Shown one piece after another: positions 36,930 to 50,781 of a DNA stretch of 64,000 nucleotides. The first letter of the stretch is position 1. Each line of letters opens with the position of its first letter. The translations under genes were made by a program, and so were the position numbers. The notes under the pieces are model-generated. The model was given only the letters and a program-made list of their open reading frames with translations. It was not told the DNA's origin and ran no database searches. The DNA comes from Baylisascaris procyonis (Eukaryota; Nematoda; Chromadorea; Rhabditida; Ascarididae): contig JAZARR010000070.1 in assembly GCA_037389465.1 (NCBI GenBank), positions 834,501 through 898,500 on the forward strand, read 5' to 3'.

Positions 36930-39900
36930 TCAACATCTCAGCTCAAAGAAATGAGCCTTTGTTTCACTAAGGCATAAAAGTCGAAATTTATTCGGATCAT
37001 CGGTTGCGATCTCTTTCACAGCAACGATTTCATCATCTATACGTCGTATCACTTCGTTGCGTTGACGTTTCCAATCAATTACAACCTTCAATTTCCTAAT
37101 ATCATTCTCAAACATATATTTAAAACCACATTATTTAGAGTATCGCCACTTATCACAAATTCTATGAGCAGCGATATTTGAAGCGGATGGATGAACGAGA
37201 TGCGAAAACAATAAAAACCAAGTAGGAAAGGTTCTTAAACCATGTCGCAATTTAAAATATTAAAACGATAGAGGCATAAGTTCTCGAAATTTCCTCATCC
37301 ATAAGGAACTCTAGCGTAGAGATGAAGGTTTCTTTGAAGCAAGATAGTTGGTCGATCTAGTTTTTGTCTGTAGAAAAGAAAACAAACGTCACGGATTTGA
37401 GGCTCTGCAGTAGTCTCACTTAAGCTTATTCTTGTTAAGAAGGATTATTATTTTTTCTCTTAAGAGAACTTCCCCTCGTATAAACCTAGAAAGAATGTTT
37501 TCCCACCCCCCCCCCCGAAAAAAGAATAAGATAAAATAAAAATTAAATTTAAATTAAATTTAAAAAAACAAATTGGTGCCAGCTAGAAAAGGAAGCAAAT
37601 ATTTATTGCTGACCAACTGTGAATGCGCTTCATCAACGAATGCTGATATATGTCCAGCGGGAGTATTCCAGAATGCACACGAAATCATGCGTGTTTGCTT
37701 CGTCGATCTGCTGTTATAATCACGAATGCATATCACCTCAACGTTCTCTTCGTTAAATATGAGTCTATAGAGTGCATGCCTCGTAGTTAGATGGCGCTCA
37801 TCGGGTGCGAATGAAACTACGAAAGAGTCACTCGCCGAATCATATGTAAATGAATTGATTGAACCTGTAATTAAATTATCTCATAAGCAAAATTTCAATT
37901 AGTGCCTATGACATCACTTCATGCAGCCCATTATCAAGACGTCAACATTTGGTGAACAATTACGATGAATTAGGATGCCAAAAAAAAAAATACCGTCAAT
38001 AAGAAAATGATTAAAAGCCACGAGTTGGTGAATATATCTAAAAGAATGAATAAATCACTTCCTGAATGAATGAATCTATGTACGTGCCCGATTCCGATAC
38101 CGAATCTCTCTGATGTTGACATCAACACTTACACTGTAATGTTCACTTTTATGACCGACGATTCGCATGCCGTGATACGTAATTGCGCATGCGTAAAACT
38201 ATGCAAATTTTAATGCAAGCATCACATATTTAAATGTCGTCCTTTACTACATTCGAGACGCACTCAATTATTAAACATCATTCCTTTCCAGTATCAGCAA
38301 ATTTAGTAACTTATATTGCAGTCCTTTTATTCCAAAAAATGCTTGGTGTACTAGGTGCTTTTTGGAGTGGGAGGGAAACAACAAAATAGAAGAAAAAGAT
38401 CAAAAGTACGGGGATTAGAAAAAATTTTTATTTGGCCAATAAACGCAAGTAGAAAGTGGATGATCTCTTCAAATAAATCCAAAATGCTTGCCTCGATCGG
38501 ATACAAGTATATGCGGTTGTTGGCGATAATAAAGAGTGCATTGCTTGAGTGAAACCACTACCACGGCATATACGGATGTGAGGGCGTGAACATATATTAT
38601 TGGCATTCGACCAGATCCACCAGTAATATCGAGTGGGGTTGCTGTTGGTTCCCTCACGTCAAATTTCAGCACACGCCCTGAAATGCCTCGACTGGTTTGA
38701 CGAGACGTTAACGAGTGGATAAAGCCTAAGTATGAAAATGTGATTGCATAACTCATTCATGTGAAGCTCGTAGCAAGATGCCTCTCTGCATCACATGACC
38801 ATTACTGGGACACTGAAGGTCTACCACCCCCTACTAAGCAGTCCACATCACTAAACCTCTACCCCTCCTCCCTGTGTAATCACCAAATGCTAGCGAGTCA
38901 CTCTCAACCCGTCATAATTTGCAGCCGAACATCGAATCTGGAGATAAGCTTTTGAGAAAAACAAAAGAGAATTAATGAATAAAGAATAAATACTGGACAA
39001 CAGAACATATGCTTAGAACAAAGGACTATAAAGTTATTATGTATAAGAAAAAATTACTGATTAAAAGGAGGAAACCAAAACATTTTCTTATTTCGAAAGC
39101 ATATAAAACAATATAAAAGAAAACAAATACAACTAGAATGCGATATTCATTCAACTGGATATTAACCATTAACGAGGCCAACAAGGACTTCATTATCGCT
39201 TAGCCAGCAGCAACTCCATCCATTTGCTGGTAATTCTAGTTGATGTCGAATCCGTTTTGACTCACCAAATCTGCAAATATAAATGGAAATAAGTTCATAA
39301 TAAAATATATCGAAAATTAAATTGATTGCAAATGGAGAATAAAGGTGTGTATCTATTTCATGTGAACGACTATACATTATAAAGATAATAAAGCATAACA
39401 GAGTTGTTTAATGAAAAAGAATAATCAATGAAAATGCACTCAGTAATGCAGACAGTCCTATCTTCTCCAGTACTCAACACAAGTCTGCAATCGAAAGGAG
39501 ATACACGACAACAACGAGGTCTCTTCGTATGTACGGGCATAGCAGCCGTCACTCGACCTTCTCTCGTTATCTGCAAATTACATTTGCATTTATAAAAAAA
39601 GCAAGTTCATTAGAGGTTGTTTTTGATGACTATACTTATGCAAGTGGCAGAGAACCAATCAATGCTCATCGCAAACGACGAAACATGCATGTGGGAAGGA
39701 AACCTTTTAGGCCACTGATTAAACACTACCAGTGGTCACTTTAATCCCCCCCCCCCCCTCTTATCGACTCCGTCTCACTTCTTTTCAGAAACGCAACCAG
39801 AATTCTCAAAAAATTTTACAATAGAATAAGCTTGAAAACATCACATATGAAGGATAATGTGAAGTAATAAGTAGTGAAGTAATAAGCATGAGAAAGTATC

Positions 39901-42900
39901 CAACCAGTTTGAGCCCATATGGCCTAAAGAGATCGTTATCAATACGGCATGTGACGACGAACATATTGCCATCATCGTGTACACTCCTCGATCCAGGTTG
40001 CGTCGACAACACAATTGACCTTCCCACTGATAAAGAGAATTCATGTAGAGCTTTGGGTGCCATAATCGTTGCCGAAGTTGCCAATCTGGAACGATAAAAA
40101 AAGGAACATTATTTATCACCGAAAATAAAGGGTTCGGCTATTAGTGCCAGCTTCCCTCTATCGATCCATCTTTTCCCCGTTCCTCCACAAGCCTCTATGA
40201 GATAGCTTTAGCAGTGATAAAACGAGCAGATTAGTTTGCATAATTTCCAGAATTCTAGAAAATTTGCGACTTGTAATTTGAATAATTCGCATAATTTCTG
40301 CATCATGCATGATTAATCTGTTTTGCTTATATTTCATTCAGATATCTGCTCGCCACTCATCGTATCATTGTTTAACAAAGCTTCAACGATTTAAACGCCC
40401 ATCTACGAACGGTGAACTTCTTCGAAAATATTTAAAAAAAGAAGTAAAAATACAATGACAAATTCAAACCTGGAAGTGCTAGCTTCCTCTTCCACTTTCT
40501 TCAACTTTATTTTCAGTTGCACGATCTCCAATCGAAGATTATCATTCTCCGTCTTATAGGCTTTATTCGATTCTCTTAACTCTTCAAGTTCGGTCGTATC
40601 GATCATCTGTAAGTTTCCATAGATCATATTAATAGACATCAATGAAAGTCTAAATATCAATACCAAATTAATGCTATCTAATTCAAAATAAAATATAAAA
40701 AACGACAAATTCTAGCTAGGATATGCGTTTTCGTGACGTCAACAATATCAAGTGCAATGCACAGAAGAATTGCCTTCTTTATAACAAAAAAAGAAAAAAA
40801 AACAACTTTTTTCTTCTCTAAACAAAACGAATAAGAGAGTAAAGATCGGACTTTTTTACAACAAGCCTCATTCATATTAGCAAATATGCAATACACCAAG
40901 ATGATATGGACAAGCTTAGTTAAGCATCAATTAAACAAACATAGTAAAAACTTCGGCAATATACCTACATTCATCGATTTTGTTGATTATATTTAAAATT
41001 ATATGGCATTACAATTCAGAAATTTTTTTGTAGACTAATTTTTGTAGATTTTGTAGATTTTTTCGTAGATTCTTTTGATTGTAACAAATAACGACGGTAG
41101 CAATTAAACAGTAAATGAAATGCACTCATACGGAAACAATTGTCATCAGTTACATTCCTCTATCACAGACCCATCAGAATAGATGCTCTCTTCATAATAT
41201 ATGAACAATCGTTGATCTTAATTGAGTGATCTCAACCTTTTGAAGCTCATTTCGAGATCAATGAGACAACCATAGCGCCTAACCTTAATAGTTCGTGCAA
41301 AGATTCGTCGCATGTCGCCGATACGTGCTCTCGCTTTGCATTGAGGACATTTCGCATTCTTTTCACTACGAATCCATCTCTCTATACAACACTGCCCGAA
41401 GACGTGGCCACACTTCAGACACACTAACCTTCAATTTCACAACCGCATCGACTATATCACTTCATTACGATTACATAAACGGATCACTAATAAAAAATCA
41501 AGTCTATACACCGAGGACAAGGTCGATAATTGAAGCATCGACATGTCACCCCTATGCCCAAGACTGCTTCTAGCATTCCCACCTCATCACTCAGAGTTGT
41601 CCACCTCCGTCCACAAAGTTACTGCAAATAAGTAATGTGACTGCTACTTGTAACACTTCGATGCGGAAAGATGGTCCGAAGCTGTTTACTTTCTCCTTTC
41701 CCCCACCTCTCCCTCCTCCTTCTGGATAGGCTTATCGAGAATATATATTGCCCATCAAGATCACAATAACAAATAGCCATCAAGAAAAGACTAGACGTCA
41801 TAAACCTAATAAACATAAACAAAATAACCTTCGTCGCTAAGCCAACATAGAGAAATCGACATGTTACTCTTTGAAAGTCATTCTAAACGACTATGTAAAG
41901 ATACGAGCACGAGTCTCTAATTTATGACTCTTTACAAAAAAATGTCACCCACTCCTCATTTTCCAGCCCCCCTCCTTCCTCTACCTCCTCTTCGACGGCT
42001 CCTTGTTTAATATTGCGAGCAAAACATCAAGCTAAGCTAATCTAAACAAACATGCCATACCAGTAAACTATTTAAGTGCCACTCTCAACAATTATCTCAT
42101 TAAAAAAAAAACTTTCAAAATAAAAAATTACGATGCATATTGCAAGTACAATTCCTTAATCAATTCAATCAAAACTAAGTATTCATTCAATCAAACTTTT
42201 ACTAAGAATAAAAAAGAAAATAAAAAATAAAATATAATAAAAATAATCAACATTTCGATGTATAAATCTGCTCATTTTATATGAATCACATATTTCTCTA
42301 TCCACTCAAAAATTTATTGAATCTATTAAATGAGAAAATTAATTACTTCTTATTTTTCATAATCTTCGCATCTACTTCGCTGGCTTATTTCTTGTCACTC
42401 AATGCTTTCACGACGATAACTAATAAAATGGCAGATAATCTTACCTATGTGCACCAGCATTTGTATATTCCTCGAAGCATATCGAGCAACAACTCCCCTC
42501 ATCATCTTCGGCAACTACTGCAATTAATGAAAAAAAAAAATTATATTTCTGAATTAAATTAAAACTTCTAAAATAAATTGCAGCATAAGTTTATTTACTA
42601 ATGCCACAATCCTTAACCTTATGAATATGAATAAATGCCTTTCATGGAAAATATTTCGGTTGAAGAATTGAATACACGATGTGATTTGAATTAAAGAATT
42701 AACATCTATATTCATACCATCATACCACTCTATTGTTCAAGAACGAATGCTAGCCAAGTAAATAAAATAAAAAAAACTAACATGTATCATCATCGATTTT
42801 CCCGTCTTTTTTACGTCTCTTTTTGCTTAACGGTTCAGCGTCTTCTTCACCTCCACTACTGAGTATAGCACGGCGTTGAGCATCGTTTGGTATAGTTGGT

Positions 42901-43589
42901 GCATTCTTAAATCCATCAAATATGATAACAAATCCAGAAAGATCTTTTATTGTAAGACTTGGGATCACAATGAATCTATCAAGCACTAAAATATATGGAA
43001 AGGATTCGAGTTATGCACAAACTGAGATAACAAAGATTCGAACTGACCATAAGCATCAATAACAAATATTCGAACTGACCATAAGCATCAATAACAAAGA
43101 TTCGAACTGACCATCAGCATCAATAACAAATATTCGAACTGACCATCAGCACCAGTAACAAACATTCGAACTGACCATCAGCACCAATAACAAACATTCG
43201 AACTGACCATCAGCACCAGTAACAAACATTCGAACTGACCATCAGCACCAGTAACAAACGTTCGAACTGACCATCAGCACCACTATGTCATGATGGTGCG
43301 AATCGACCCGTATAGAATTTCCTTCATACTAATGAGGGAATCTAACAATAAAATAGAGGCATCGTGATCAACAATTAGTGGTATATAAATAATAAAAAGC
43401 ACTTACCTCATCGGAAACATCACCCGTATCATCCGAATACGATGTATCATCAAGAAAGATTCGACGAGTATGACGTCTTCTATGTGAGTTTGTCGATGAT
43501 GTATCACTCATTTCAGCTGTTTCCGATTCATCACCGATCACTATAACATCACCAAAATTTGTTTCGTCACTATTCATTAGTGAGGCCAT
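36930..43589 (-). CDS. rfwd3: RFWD3-like RING and WD40 E3 ubiquitin ligase
   Basis: Exons found: 43407-43589, 42782-42985, 42445-42517, 41284-41428, 40470-40606, 39905-40085, 39440-39570, 39167-39270, 38492-38677, 37614-37864 and 36930-37106, about 590 residues (human RFWD3 774). The order is an acidic Ser-rich N-terminus, a Lys-rich patch (KKRRKK), a RING finger (CSIC, then KCGHVFG, CIERW and CPQC), a coiled coil (ELEELRESNKAYK onward) and WD40 blades with the family signature WSCCW. RFWD3 ubiquitinates RPA and RAD51 during replication-stress and crosslink repair in the nucleus. Exon 1 to exon 2 is out of phase with the best donor: either a small exon is missed or the donor is GTGCTT four bases on (exon to 43403). 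Exon 9 appears to use a GC donor. A TGATTTCAG site at 43620 may be the trans-splice acceptor, 31 bases before the ATG. Confidence 0.86.
37506..37516. repeat. C-tract
   Basis: Eleven C on the plus strand in the last intron of the RFWD3-like gene, so a G-run in its transcript. Confidence 0.9.
39746..39758. repeat. C-tract
   Basis: Thirteen C on the plus strand in an RFWD3-like intron (39571-39904), again a G-run in the sense strand. Confidence 0.9.
43027..43283. repeat. 32-base minisatellite, about eight copies
   Basis: The unit is AACAAACATTCGAACTGACC plus ATCAGCACCAGT, with AAG/CAG and AAT/AGT variants. It lies in the first intron of the RFWD3-like gene. Each unit read on the minus strand holds GATGGTCAGTTCG, which contains both a donor-like GTCAGT and an AG acceptor. 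As 32 is not a multiple of three, it cannot encode a simple repeat peptide. Confidence 0.93.
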
Positions 43590-43619
43590 CAGTTGACGAC
43601 TTGAATTCGAATGTGCTCA

Positions 43620-43630
43620 CTGAAATCATT
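43620..43630 (-). promoter_or_regulatory. Probable trans-splice acceptor of the RFWD3-like gene
   Basis: AATGATTTCAG on the minus strand lies 31 bases before the ATG, with no in-frame start between. It fits the nematode acceptor consensus. Confidence 0.45.
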
Positions 43631-43639
43631 CGACCTTCA

Positions 43640-45570
43640 CAGCCAATGAAAATCATAGGCAGTAAGATTTGTTGGGATATCGCTATGATTTCGACAAATA
43701 AAATTGGAATTTAAATATTCGAAAGTAATATGAAACAATGTTTTGCTTATGCAAATATATGTGTATACATCTGCTCATCTGATAGTTTCAACTTCAACTC
43801 CGCAACCAATATAGGCTAATATTGTCAAACTTTTTTGATAAAATCTAGTGATATGATAACATCCCATATATTATTTTAAGTCTAATTCATCTATAATCAT
43901 TCATATTGTGGGATTTTTCCACCCATTTACTTACCTGGGTAAAAAGTTCCATAAAAAGCCGTTAATAACAAAAATAAAACAAAATCCCTCCGATTGTTAG
44001 CTCTAACCTCTCATACAAAATTAGGTTTTTTTTGTAACCGTTGAGCGTAAAATGGAAACCTGGTCGATATAAAAAAAAACTGCAAACATTTTCGAACTTT
44101 TAAACCCAACAAATTTCGCAATTCTAGTGTCTAATGGTTCCTCAGTTGCAAGTATTACCAAAGAGACGGGTAGAGAATATACACACATATACATAAGACT
44201 TCCTTGTAAATTCCCAGCACCCTATCAACGAGTTTCTATTGCGTCGTAAGCATCTGTTTCTACATTGCAATCATCCGCCCTTTAGTATGATCCCATTATC
44301 AGTCGACCCCAAGGAAATGCCTAATGCGACCTTCCATGAGAATAAAATTTGTTCGGGGCGGATGTCGATATAGTCGATGGGAGTGAAGGATGGCTGCTTT
44401 CAAGTAAACAGTCTGTACTGCTAGGAAATACAAGTATAACATCTTTCACAATATTGGAAGCATTAAAACTAAGGCACCTCCTCGTTCAATATCGATAACC
44501 ACATCACAAAAAATGTTATACCCTCAATCTCCCACCCCATCCGGACTCTTAGTAGTCTCCAGTATCCTCTCCACCACCTCGGGCCACCCGAGTGGTAATA
44601 GATGAGACGTCTCACCCCAACAAACACTGGCACATCTAACACCACTTCACATTCGGAAAATCGTTGTGAGATTCGAGTGTTACTATGCGCCCAAATATTT
44701 AAAAGCTAGGCGCAAGCGTTGCTGGTGGATGCAACTTGAAATACATCCCGTCTACTAAATATTGAGGACGATCGTCAATTCAATGGGGACGTTGATGATC
44801 GTTGGGGTCGATCATATATCCATTAAGTTTGTATTATTTATTACCAGATTCTAAGCGAAATGTTCTCATATTGCAGTACTTTTCAGTAAATCATTCATAT
44901 AGTCGAAGGAAAACATGAACGTCACATGATACTCTCAGTGTAAAATGATCACGTGACCTCTCATATGGTCATCGATGATTCGACGAACAAGTTAAACCAT
45001 CACAAACATTTCAACGGATATTTTATAATGCATACAATATCACTTCAAACATAATCTATCATATCTTGCGATGAAAATTTTTGATGAATTTCTCATTGGC
45101 AAAATGCCAATCCCTGAGCCATTTGAATGTTAACGCTAAAGGAATGATGATATTTCAGTGTAGATGAAGGGTATGGTAAGGGGAGGCGGTTTTCTTTTTT
45201 TTTTGAGTTCGAGTAGTTTGCGCATTTGTCTGTGCAAAATGGGATCCGGAATATGGAAATGCCGGATACGGATCGCTATAGCCGGATATACTCCAGTTTA
45301 CTTTCCATGTTTCTTAAGTAATCAAAACCAATTGCATTTCTCTTGGTTGTGTCTGGAATCTCGTCCCTCGATCGCCGTCCTTCGACCATGCTTCTTATTG
45401 CTTCCAAGCGTTTCCATATTCCGTTTATGTTGGTCCCAAATCTTTCGTCTTCCCCCTCCCCCTTCCTTGTCCAAGTTGTTACCCTCTTTTCATAGCTAAA
45501 ATAGTTGATATTGTTATCGCTGTCACGTATTTTAACTTGATATTTCATAATATGTATTATTCGAGTTGCA
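43640..45570. other. Spacer between divergent genes (RFWD3-like and rpn-7)
   Basis: A two-kilobase region that must contain both promoters. No gene is convincing; frames at 45164-45548 on both strands are shadows of a pyrimidine-rich stretch. No TATA-like element could be assigned. Confidence 0.45.
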
Positions 45571-45571
45571 G
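45565..45571 (+). promoter_or_regulatory. Probable trans-splice acceptor of rpn-7
   Basis: GAGTTGCAG ends at 45571, nine bases before the start ATG at 45581, as expected for a spliced-leader site. Confidence 0.5.
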
Positions 45572-45580
45572 CTGTGAAGA

Positions 45581-45785
45581 ATGGCTGAAGAAGGAGGTGT
45601 TAGTACAGCCAAACGAACAACTTCAATTGATGACGGTGATAAAGAGGTAATGATTGAATTGTTTGATGAGTCGATTGTATTTTAGTCATGTTTCATTCCA
45701 GTAAACGGGAGAGATGAATCTATCGATATCGTTCGGTGTTTCCTTTGATTTCCTCATATTAATAGTCATCAATTCTACGCTTGAG

Positions 45786-45866
<81 letters not shown>

Positions 45867-48800
45867 TATGCTATCGTTTTATCGAATGCTGTCGTTTTAA
45901 TTTTCTTTTTGCAAGCTATACTCGTTGCAATATTAGTTGATTGACACTTTTCTTGACTAGACAGTTTACCGATGGAATTTTCATTTATTTTTATTTTTAA
46001 ATTTCAGGTGATCTCAAAAATACCGAATTTGGAAATCGCCCAATTGCGTTTTCTCGTCAACAATCCTGAATTAGAGCCTAGTCTAAAAGCTAGCAGTTGG
46101 AAAACGCTCATCGAGGTTTGTTTCAATTTGCTTTATTCTTATCTTCCAATTGTTCAACTTATTTCGCTATCAACTCTATGAAGTATAATTTTTCTTTACT
46201 AATTTATAATATTCTATTCTGCTAATAGCTATTTTGATTTATTTTACCTCCCCATAAATCAAATAAATAGAAACTTCACCGCTATAATCTTTCAATTGAC
46301 AAGATCCGCATCTCCAGTTTACTGTTTCAGATTTGTAGTATTATGAAGAGATTCATAAAAGTTTGCATCCTCTATAATTTTTTTTTTTTTTGAAAAATTC
46401 TTTATTTATGTTCAGAATTTTTGAGAATTTAATGAAAATATCTCTCCGATTTTTCTGTGTTTCTCTCATTTTCATGTTGTTCTCGTCGACGTTTTGTTTC
46501 CCATCGATTGTTGCAAGTTGTTGCTTACATCTATACAAATTACCGATAGTTCATATATAGGTGTAATCGTTATAGGCTGTAGATGCCATCTGAAATAGTA
46601 ATGCTAGCTGAAGAATCCAGCTGCAGATAGGCTTCGTCCTGGAATGAAGTTTCAAGTCTGAATCTGAATCTGAATAAAATCGCCCTATCGTCCTTTGATA
46701 AGCGTAAATATAGTTTTACTAGCTTTTATAAATGATATATTTCAGTTAATAAAAGAAAACGAGATGGGTCCCTATTACAAAATTGTTTGTGATGAAATTG
46801 GAGCTGCAATCAACGAAACAATGTTAAGTGAACTAAAAGAGAAAAATGAAAAACGCCTAAAAGAAATCGACGCCGAAATTGAAGATGCCGAACAAAATTT
46901 AGGTAACACCTTCATTGTATGACGACTTGACCTTTGAACTTTACAAACAAAATGCTCAAATTTCTTTAGTCGAATATATAGGAAGTTGTTAAAGATTTAA
47001 ATAATTGTATATTATTTCGCAAAATAGTAATACTTCTTTGGAATATTAGGGAAAAAAAAAACGTTTCTGATTTGAACAGTAGTATATTTCTAAAATCTAG
47101 TCGATCAAAACAGCAAACTATCGCAATAAAGTCAAATAGTCCTTTCAAACCGAACGCTTTTCTCATTAATTTTATTTATTTATTTATTTATTTATTTTTT
47201 GCATTATATTCATCTTATTAGCTATACCGCATTCGACGGTGGGGGGATGGGCTAAGAATGGAAGATGCGACGATTGAAATAAGGCAAAAGCAGCCATTGA
47301 TTTCAGGCGAGAGTGAAGTACGACAAGCATTGTTACGTAAAAGTGAATATTTATGTCAAATTGGTGACAAAGAAGCTGCAGTGGCAGCATTTCGTAAAAC
47401 CTATGAGAAAACTGTTGGACTCGGCTATCGCATCGATTTAATATTCAATTTAATTCGTCTTGGATTGTTCTTCCTCGATCATCAGCTCATCAATGCGAAT
47501 ATCGCCAAAGCTAAAGATCTCATGGAACAGGTCGTTTTATCACTTTTTTAAAATAATCTATTTCAATACGCTCATTCTCGTGGCCGTTCTATGATAAGCA
47601 GCAAAGGTTTCCGTTTTATGAAGGTGAGGGATCTAAAAAGACAGATGTGAACAGATATAGTCAGCCGGTTGGTATGCGTGGAGAAGAAAAACTGCGTATT
47701 TGAGTATTCCGGAGCATGTATGATCGAGATAAAGTACTTCCTGCAAGATATTCCTAAACAGTATTTGAAGAAGGTAGTAGGAGGGAGACGGGAATGATTC
47801 ATTGTTCTCTGTTGAGCTATGAAACGATGGATTTTTCAAAGCCGACTTTATCGTCATTTTTTAATATCAACACTGTGGAAAAGAACAATCATTGTGGCTC
47901 TGTAACCTGCTTATTTATCGTCTGATTCTACGTTCTTTCTGATTTTCGCAGTTCGCATTCCTGATGGTCATTATCGTAATTTCAGGGCGGTGACTGGGAA
48001 CGTAAAAATCGGCTACGTTCATATGAGGGTCTTTATAAGATGGCTATTCGAGATATGAAAGGCGCCGCAGCACTCTTCCTTGAGGCAGTACCCACATTCG
48101 GCTCCTATGAGTTGATGTCTTACGAGCATCTCATATTCTATACTGTAATCTGCGCAGTTTATGGTATCTTTGTTTTCTTTGAGTTGATATTTGAGAACAC
48201 GATGGTCGATCGGTATATAGCTATGTTTATCGAGATTCACTTCTTGTATTAGGATGTCTGTGTCTAAATAGGCATCTTTCCTAAAGCTCGTTGAGTAAAT
48301 AGTCTCAGGGTTGTGCTTATTCGTCGGCAATTTTTGGTCGACTTAATAATGGACGATATTTTCAGCACTGGAGAGGCCAGATTTACGCACAAAGGTTATC
48401 AGATGTAACGAAATACAAGAACAGGTAACGCTGCAATATCCTTTAATATCTCTTTCTTTACTTTCAGCTTTTTCGTTCGTTTTCAATGTTTTTATCGTCG
48501 GCCAATCCCAATTTGAAAGTTTTTTAAAATATGTATTAAGATGCCGTTAATATGCTTCATTTGGGCATTTGAATGCTATAGCTATTCGTGCAAGACCGAT
48601 ATATAAACGATAAGAAGAAGGGATGGGGTGATTCCGTCGCTGCGAATAATAATTTAGTGCCTAGGAATGTTCATGGAATAAAACCTATTTGATATAAAAG
48701 AGGCTATTGAATATCATTTAAAAAAAGCTTCGAATTTTCCCGTCTTCCAAATCGGATTGTAATAGCTGTTCCATTATGCAGCTTACGGGTGGTGGCGAAA

Positions 48801-50468
48801 AAGGTGCACTCATACCGGTGAAGCAATATTTGGAAGCATTCTATGGATGTAAGTACGATGAGCTGTTCGTTGTTTTGGCACAACTCGAGAGTGAACGTCT
48901 TAAATTCGATCGCTACCTTGCCCCTCATTATAATTTCTATTCGAGAGCGATGCGTCTCAAAGCATATCAACAATTCCTTACTCCCTATAAAACGGTTGGT
49001 TCTTTCAAATTCAAAGGCTAATTGTTATTTTTAAATTTTATTGTTATTTATTGTTATTGTCATATAAGGAGAAGGAAATTGCAAAAGTGCTGATTGATTA
49101 GTCGTTTGTCCATGTACTCTATCCTTATTGGCAGCTGACTAGCACCAATATCTTTCTATTATCGAGAGCGGATTATCCTCACATTAGCAATACTCTCCAA
49201 TCTCAGTGATTTAACTTTTTGTTTCGACGTTGTTTGCTTCTAGTGGTTTTGTATCGGCGATCAAACAACTTCGCCGATCAAACAACTTTGCACTCAGAAT
49301 TCTGAAGAAGGTGGGAAGGAGGATGATGGCGAGGGGTGTTACTGATTGACCATATTTCCCGTTGAGATTGGCAAACTGATCATTCCGATCGTTTTTCCAT
49401 GTCTTGTTTTACAGCCGCAATGAAGTTCACCTTTTAGTATTCTCCCATATCATTATGCCCGAATAAAATTGCAGAATTTTTGGCAATTTTGACTGTTGGA
49501 TGTATCATTCAAGGTTACCTGGTGTATAGTCAATTGTATAGCCGAGGCGATTTAAGGTACGTTTGGATATGATGGCAAGAGATTTTGGTGTGTCGAAAGC
49601 GTTCATCGATAAGGAGTTGCATGCGTTAATCGCAGCTGGACAACTACATTGTAGAATCGATGCGGTGCGTGGTGTCATCGAAATGAACCATCCCGATACG
49701 AAGAATCATCTCTATAGAAGTGTTATCAGGTGGGGGGACACCAATTCTTATTTTTTACTGATTTGATCTTACTAAAGGATATTCGTCGATCAGTTAGTAA
49801 GTATGCGGTTAGCTAAGGATCGGCGTGGTGAATTTACTGAAAATGTTCTCGTCAAGTGAAATATCACTACAATGAACTTGAAAGAAAATGTAATTGAACG
49901 GGTGGTAATGGTAGATCGAGCTTAGTGTTTGTTTGGAAGTCCCTAAGCCTTAGGTTTTATGAAGTGGTTTAATTTGTGATGTTGCAATGCCGAGCTAGAT
50001 TTTCGAAATACACGTACCCATGCATGCAAGTCTAGTTGGTTTACTTCTAATCCTTGTTCAAAAAATGTGAGCATAATTTGGTCGGAGTGGGTTATTATGA
50101 TGCGCAGACATAGTGAATATGCAATCTTAGGAGGTTCAACTACTCATCATTTTCCGGTTATAACCCCACATATTCCTTGCAGTGCAAACGATTGAATAAC
50201 TATTCATGTTTATTGAGGGAAAGCTAAAGATGAGTTGCCTTGAAAACAGTTGTCACAGATGTTCTACAATAGTGAAAGTGACAATTTTATAATGGAATAG
50301 AATGTATGAATAGTTATGGAATCGGTGAATTAACTCGATTGAAGCGAATGAAGTGCCGATGCCACAATCCAAATGTCATCCTTTGTAAGTCAGTTGTTTT
50401 TTCTTTGCAGGGATGGCGATATTTTATTGAATCGAATTCAGAAATTGGCCCGAGTGATCAACGCCTAG
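45581..50468 (+). CDS. rpn-7: 26S proteasome lid subunit Rpn7/PSMD6
   Basis: Nine exons in frame: 45581-45646, 46008-46115, 46746-46902, 47307-47530, 47986-48163, 48366-48424, 48782-48994, 49557-49729 and 50411-50468, giving 411 residues (human PSMD6 389, C. elegans RPN-7 about 410). Rpn7 is a non-catalytic subunit of the 19S lid that docks Rpn3, Rpn5 and Rpn6 and is needed for degradation of ubiquitinated proteins. The N-terminal part is helical, with a charged coiled stretch at about 75-110 ([16 protein letters not shown]), TPR-like helices at 115-245 ([36 protein letters not shown]) and a C-terminal PCI domain at about 215-385 ending in [13 protein letters not shown]. The start is the first ATG after the acceptor. 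It diverges from the RFWD3-like gene, and both serve ubiquitin pathways, but no shared control is visible. Confidence 0.96.
45786..45867. repeat. (TA)n and (TTTA)n microsatellites
   Basis: Two TA runs separated by TG, followed by about 13 TTTA units, all in intron 1 of rpn-7. Confidence 0.95.
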
Positions 50469-50781
50469 ATAAAGGTGACCATCTATATGTTCCATCCGAT
50501 GTTCAGTTTGTCGTTTATTGAATTTTTATACTCGTAATGATGAGACGTTTTCAGTTGGTGTATAAACTCGTTGAGGGACAATATCAGGGAATATCCTTAA
50601 GGATATAAACACCCGCATGCCGTTACATAGTCCATATTTGCATGATTAAATTTGTGCTGGAGTATGAATCATCTGAATTCGGTTTATAATTCGCTTATAA
50701 GTCTTCATTTTCGATGGTTTTTGCAGGCAGAAATCTGAAAGAAAGTAATGTGTAATGGTCAGTTCTCCTTGGCACTAGATG

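Noticed and set aside
41560..41630. Possible RING exon on the minus strand reading TLWTEVDNSE after a TTTGCAG acceptor
   Set aside because: It fitted the spacing before LVCLKCGH by chance, but the exon at 42445-42517 supplies the true CSIC half of the RING with correct phase on both sides.
43027..43283. Regular 32-base repeats that might suggest a CRISPR array
   Set aside because: There are no unique spacers between units and the context is a eukaryotic intron; it is a minisatellite.
45714..45944. Plus-strand frame of repeated Tyr-Ile and Phe-Ile-Tyr-Leu residues
   Set aside because: It is the translation of the TA and TTTA microsatellites in intron 1 of rpn-7.
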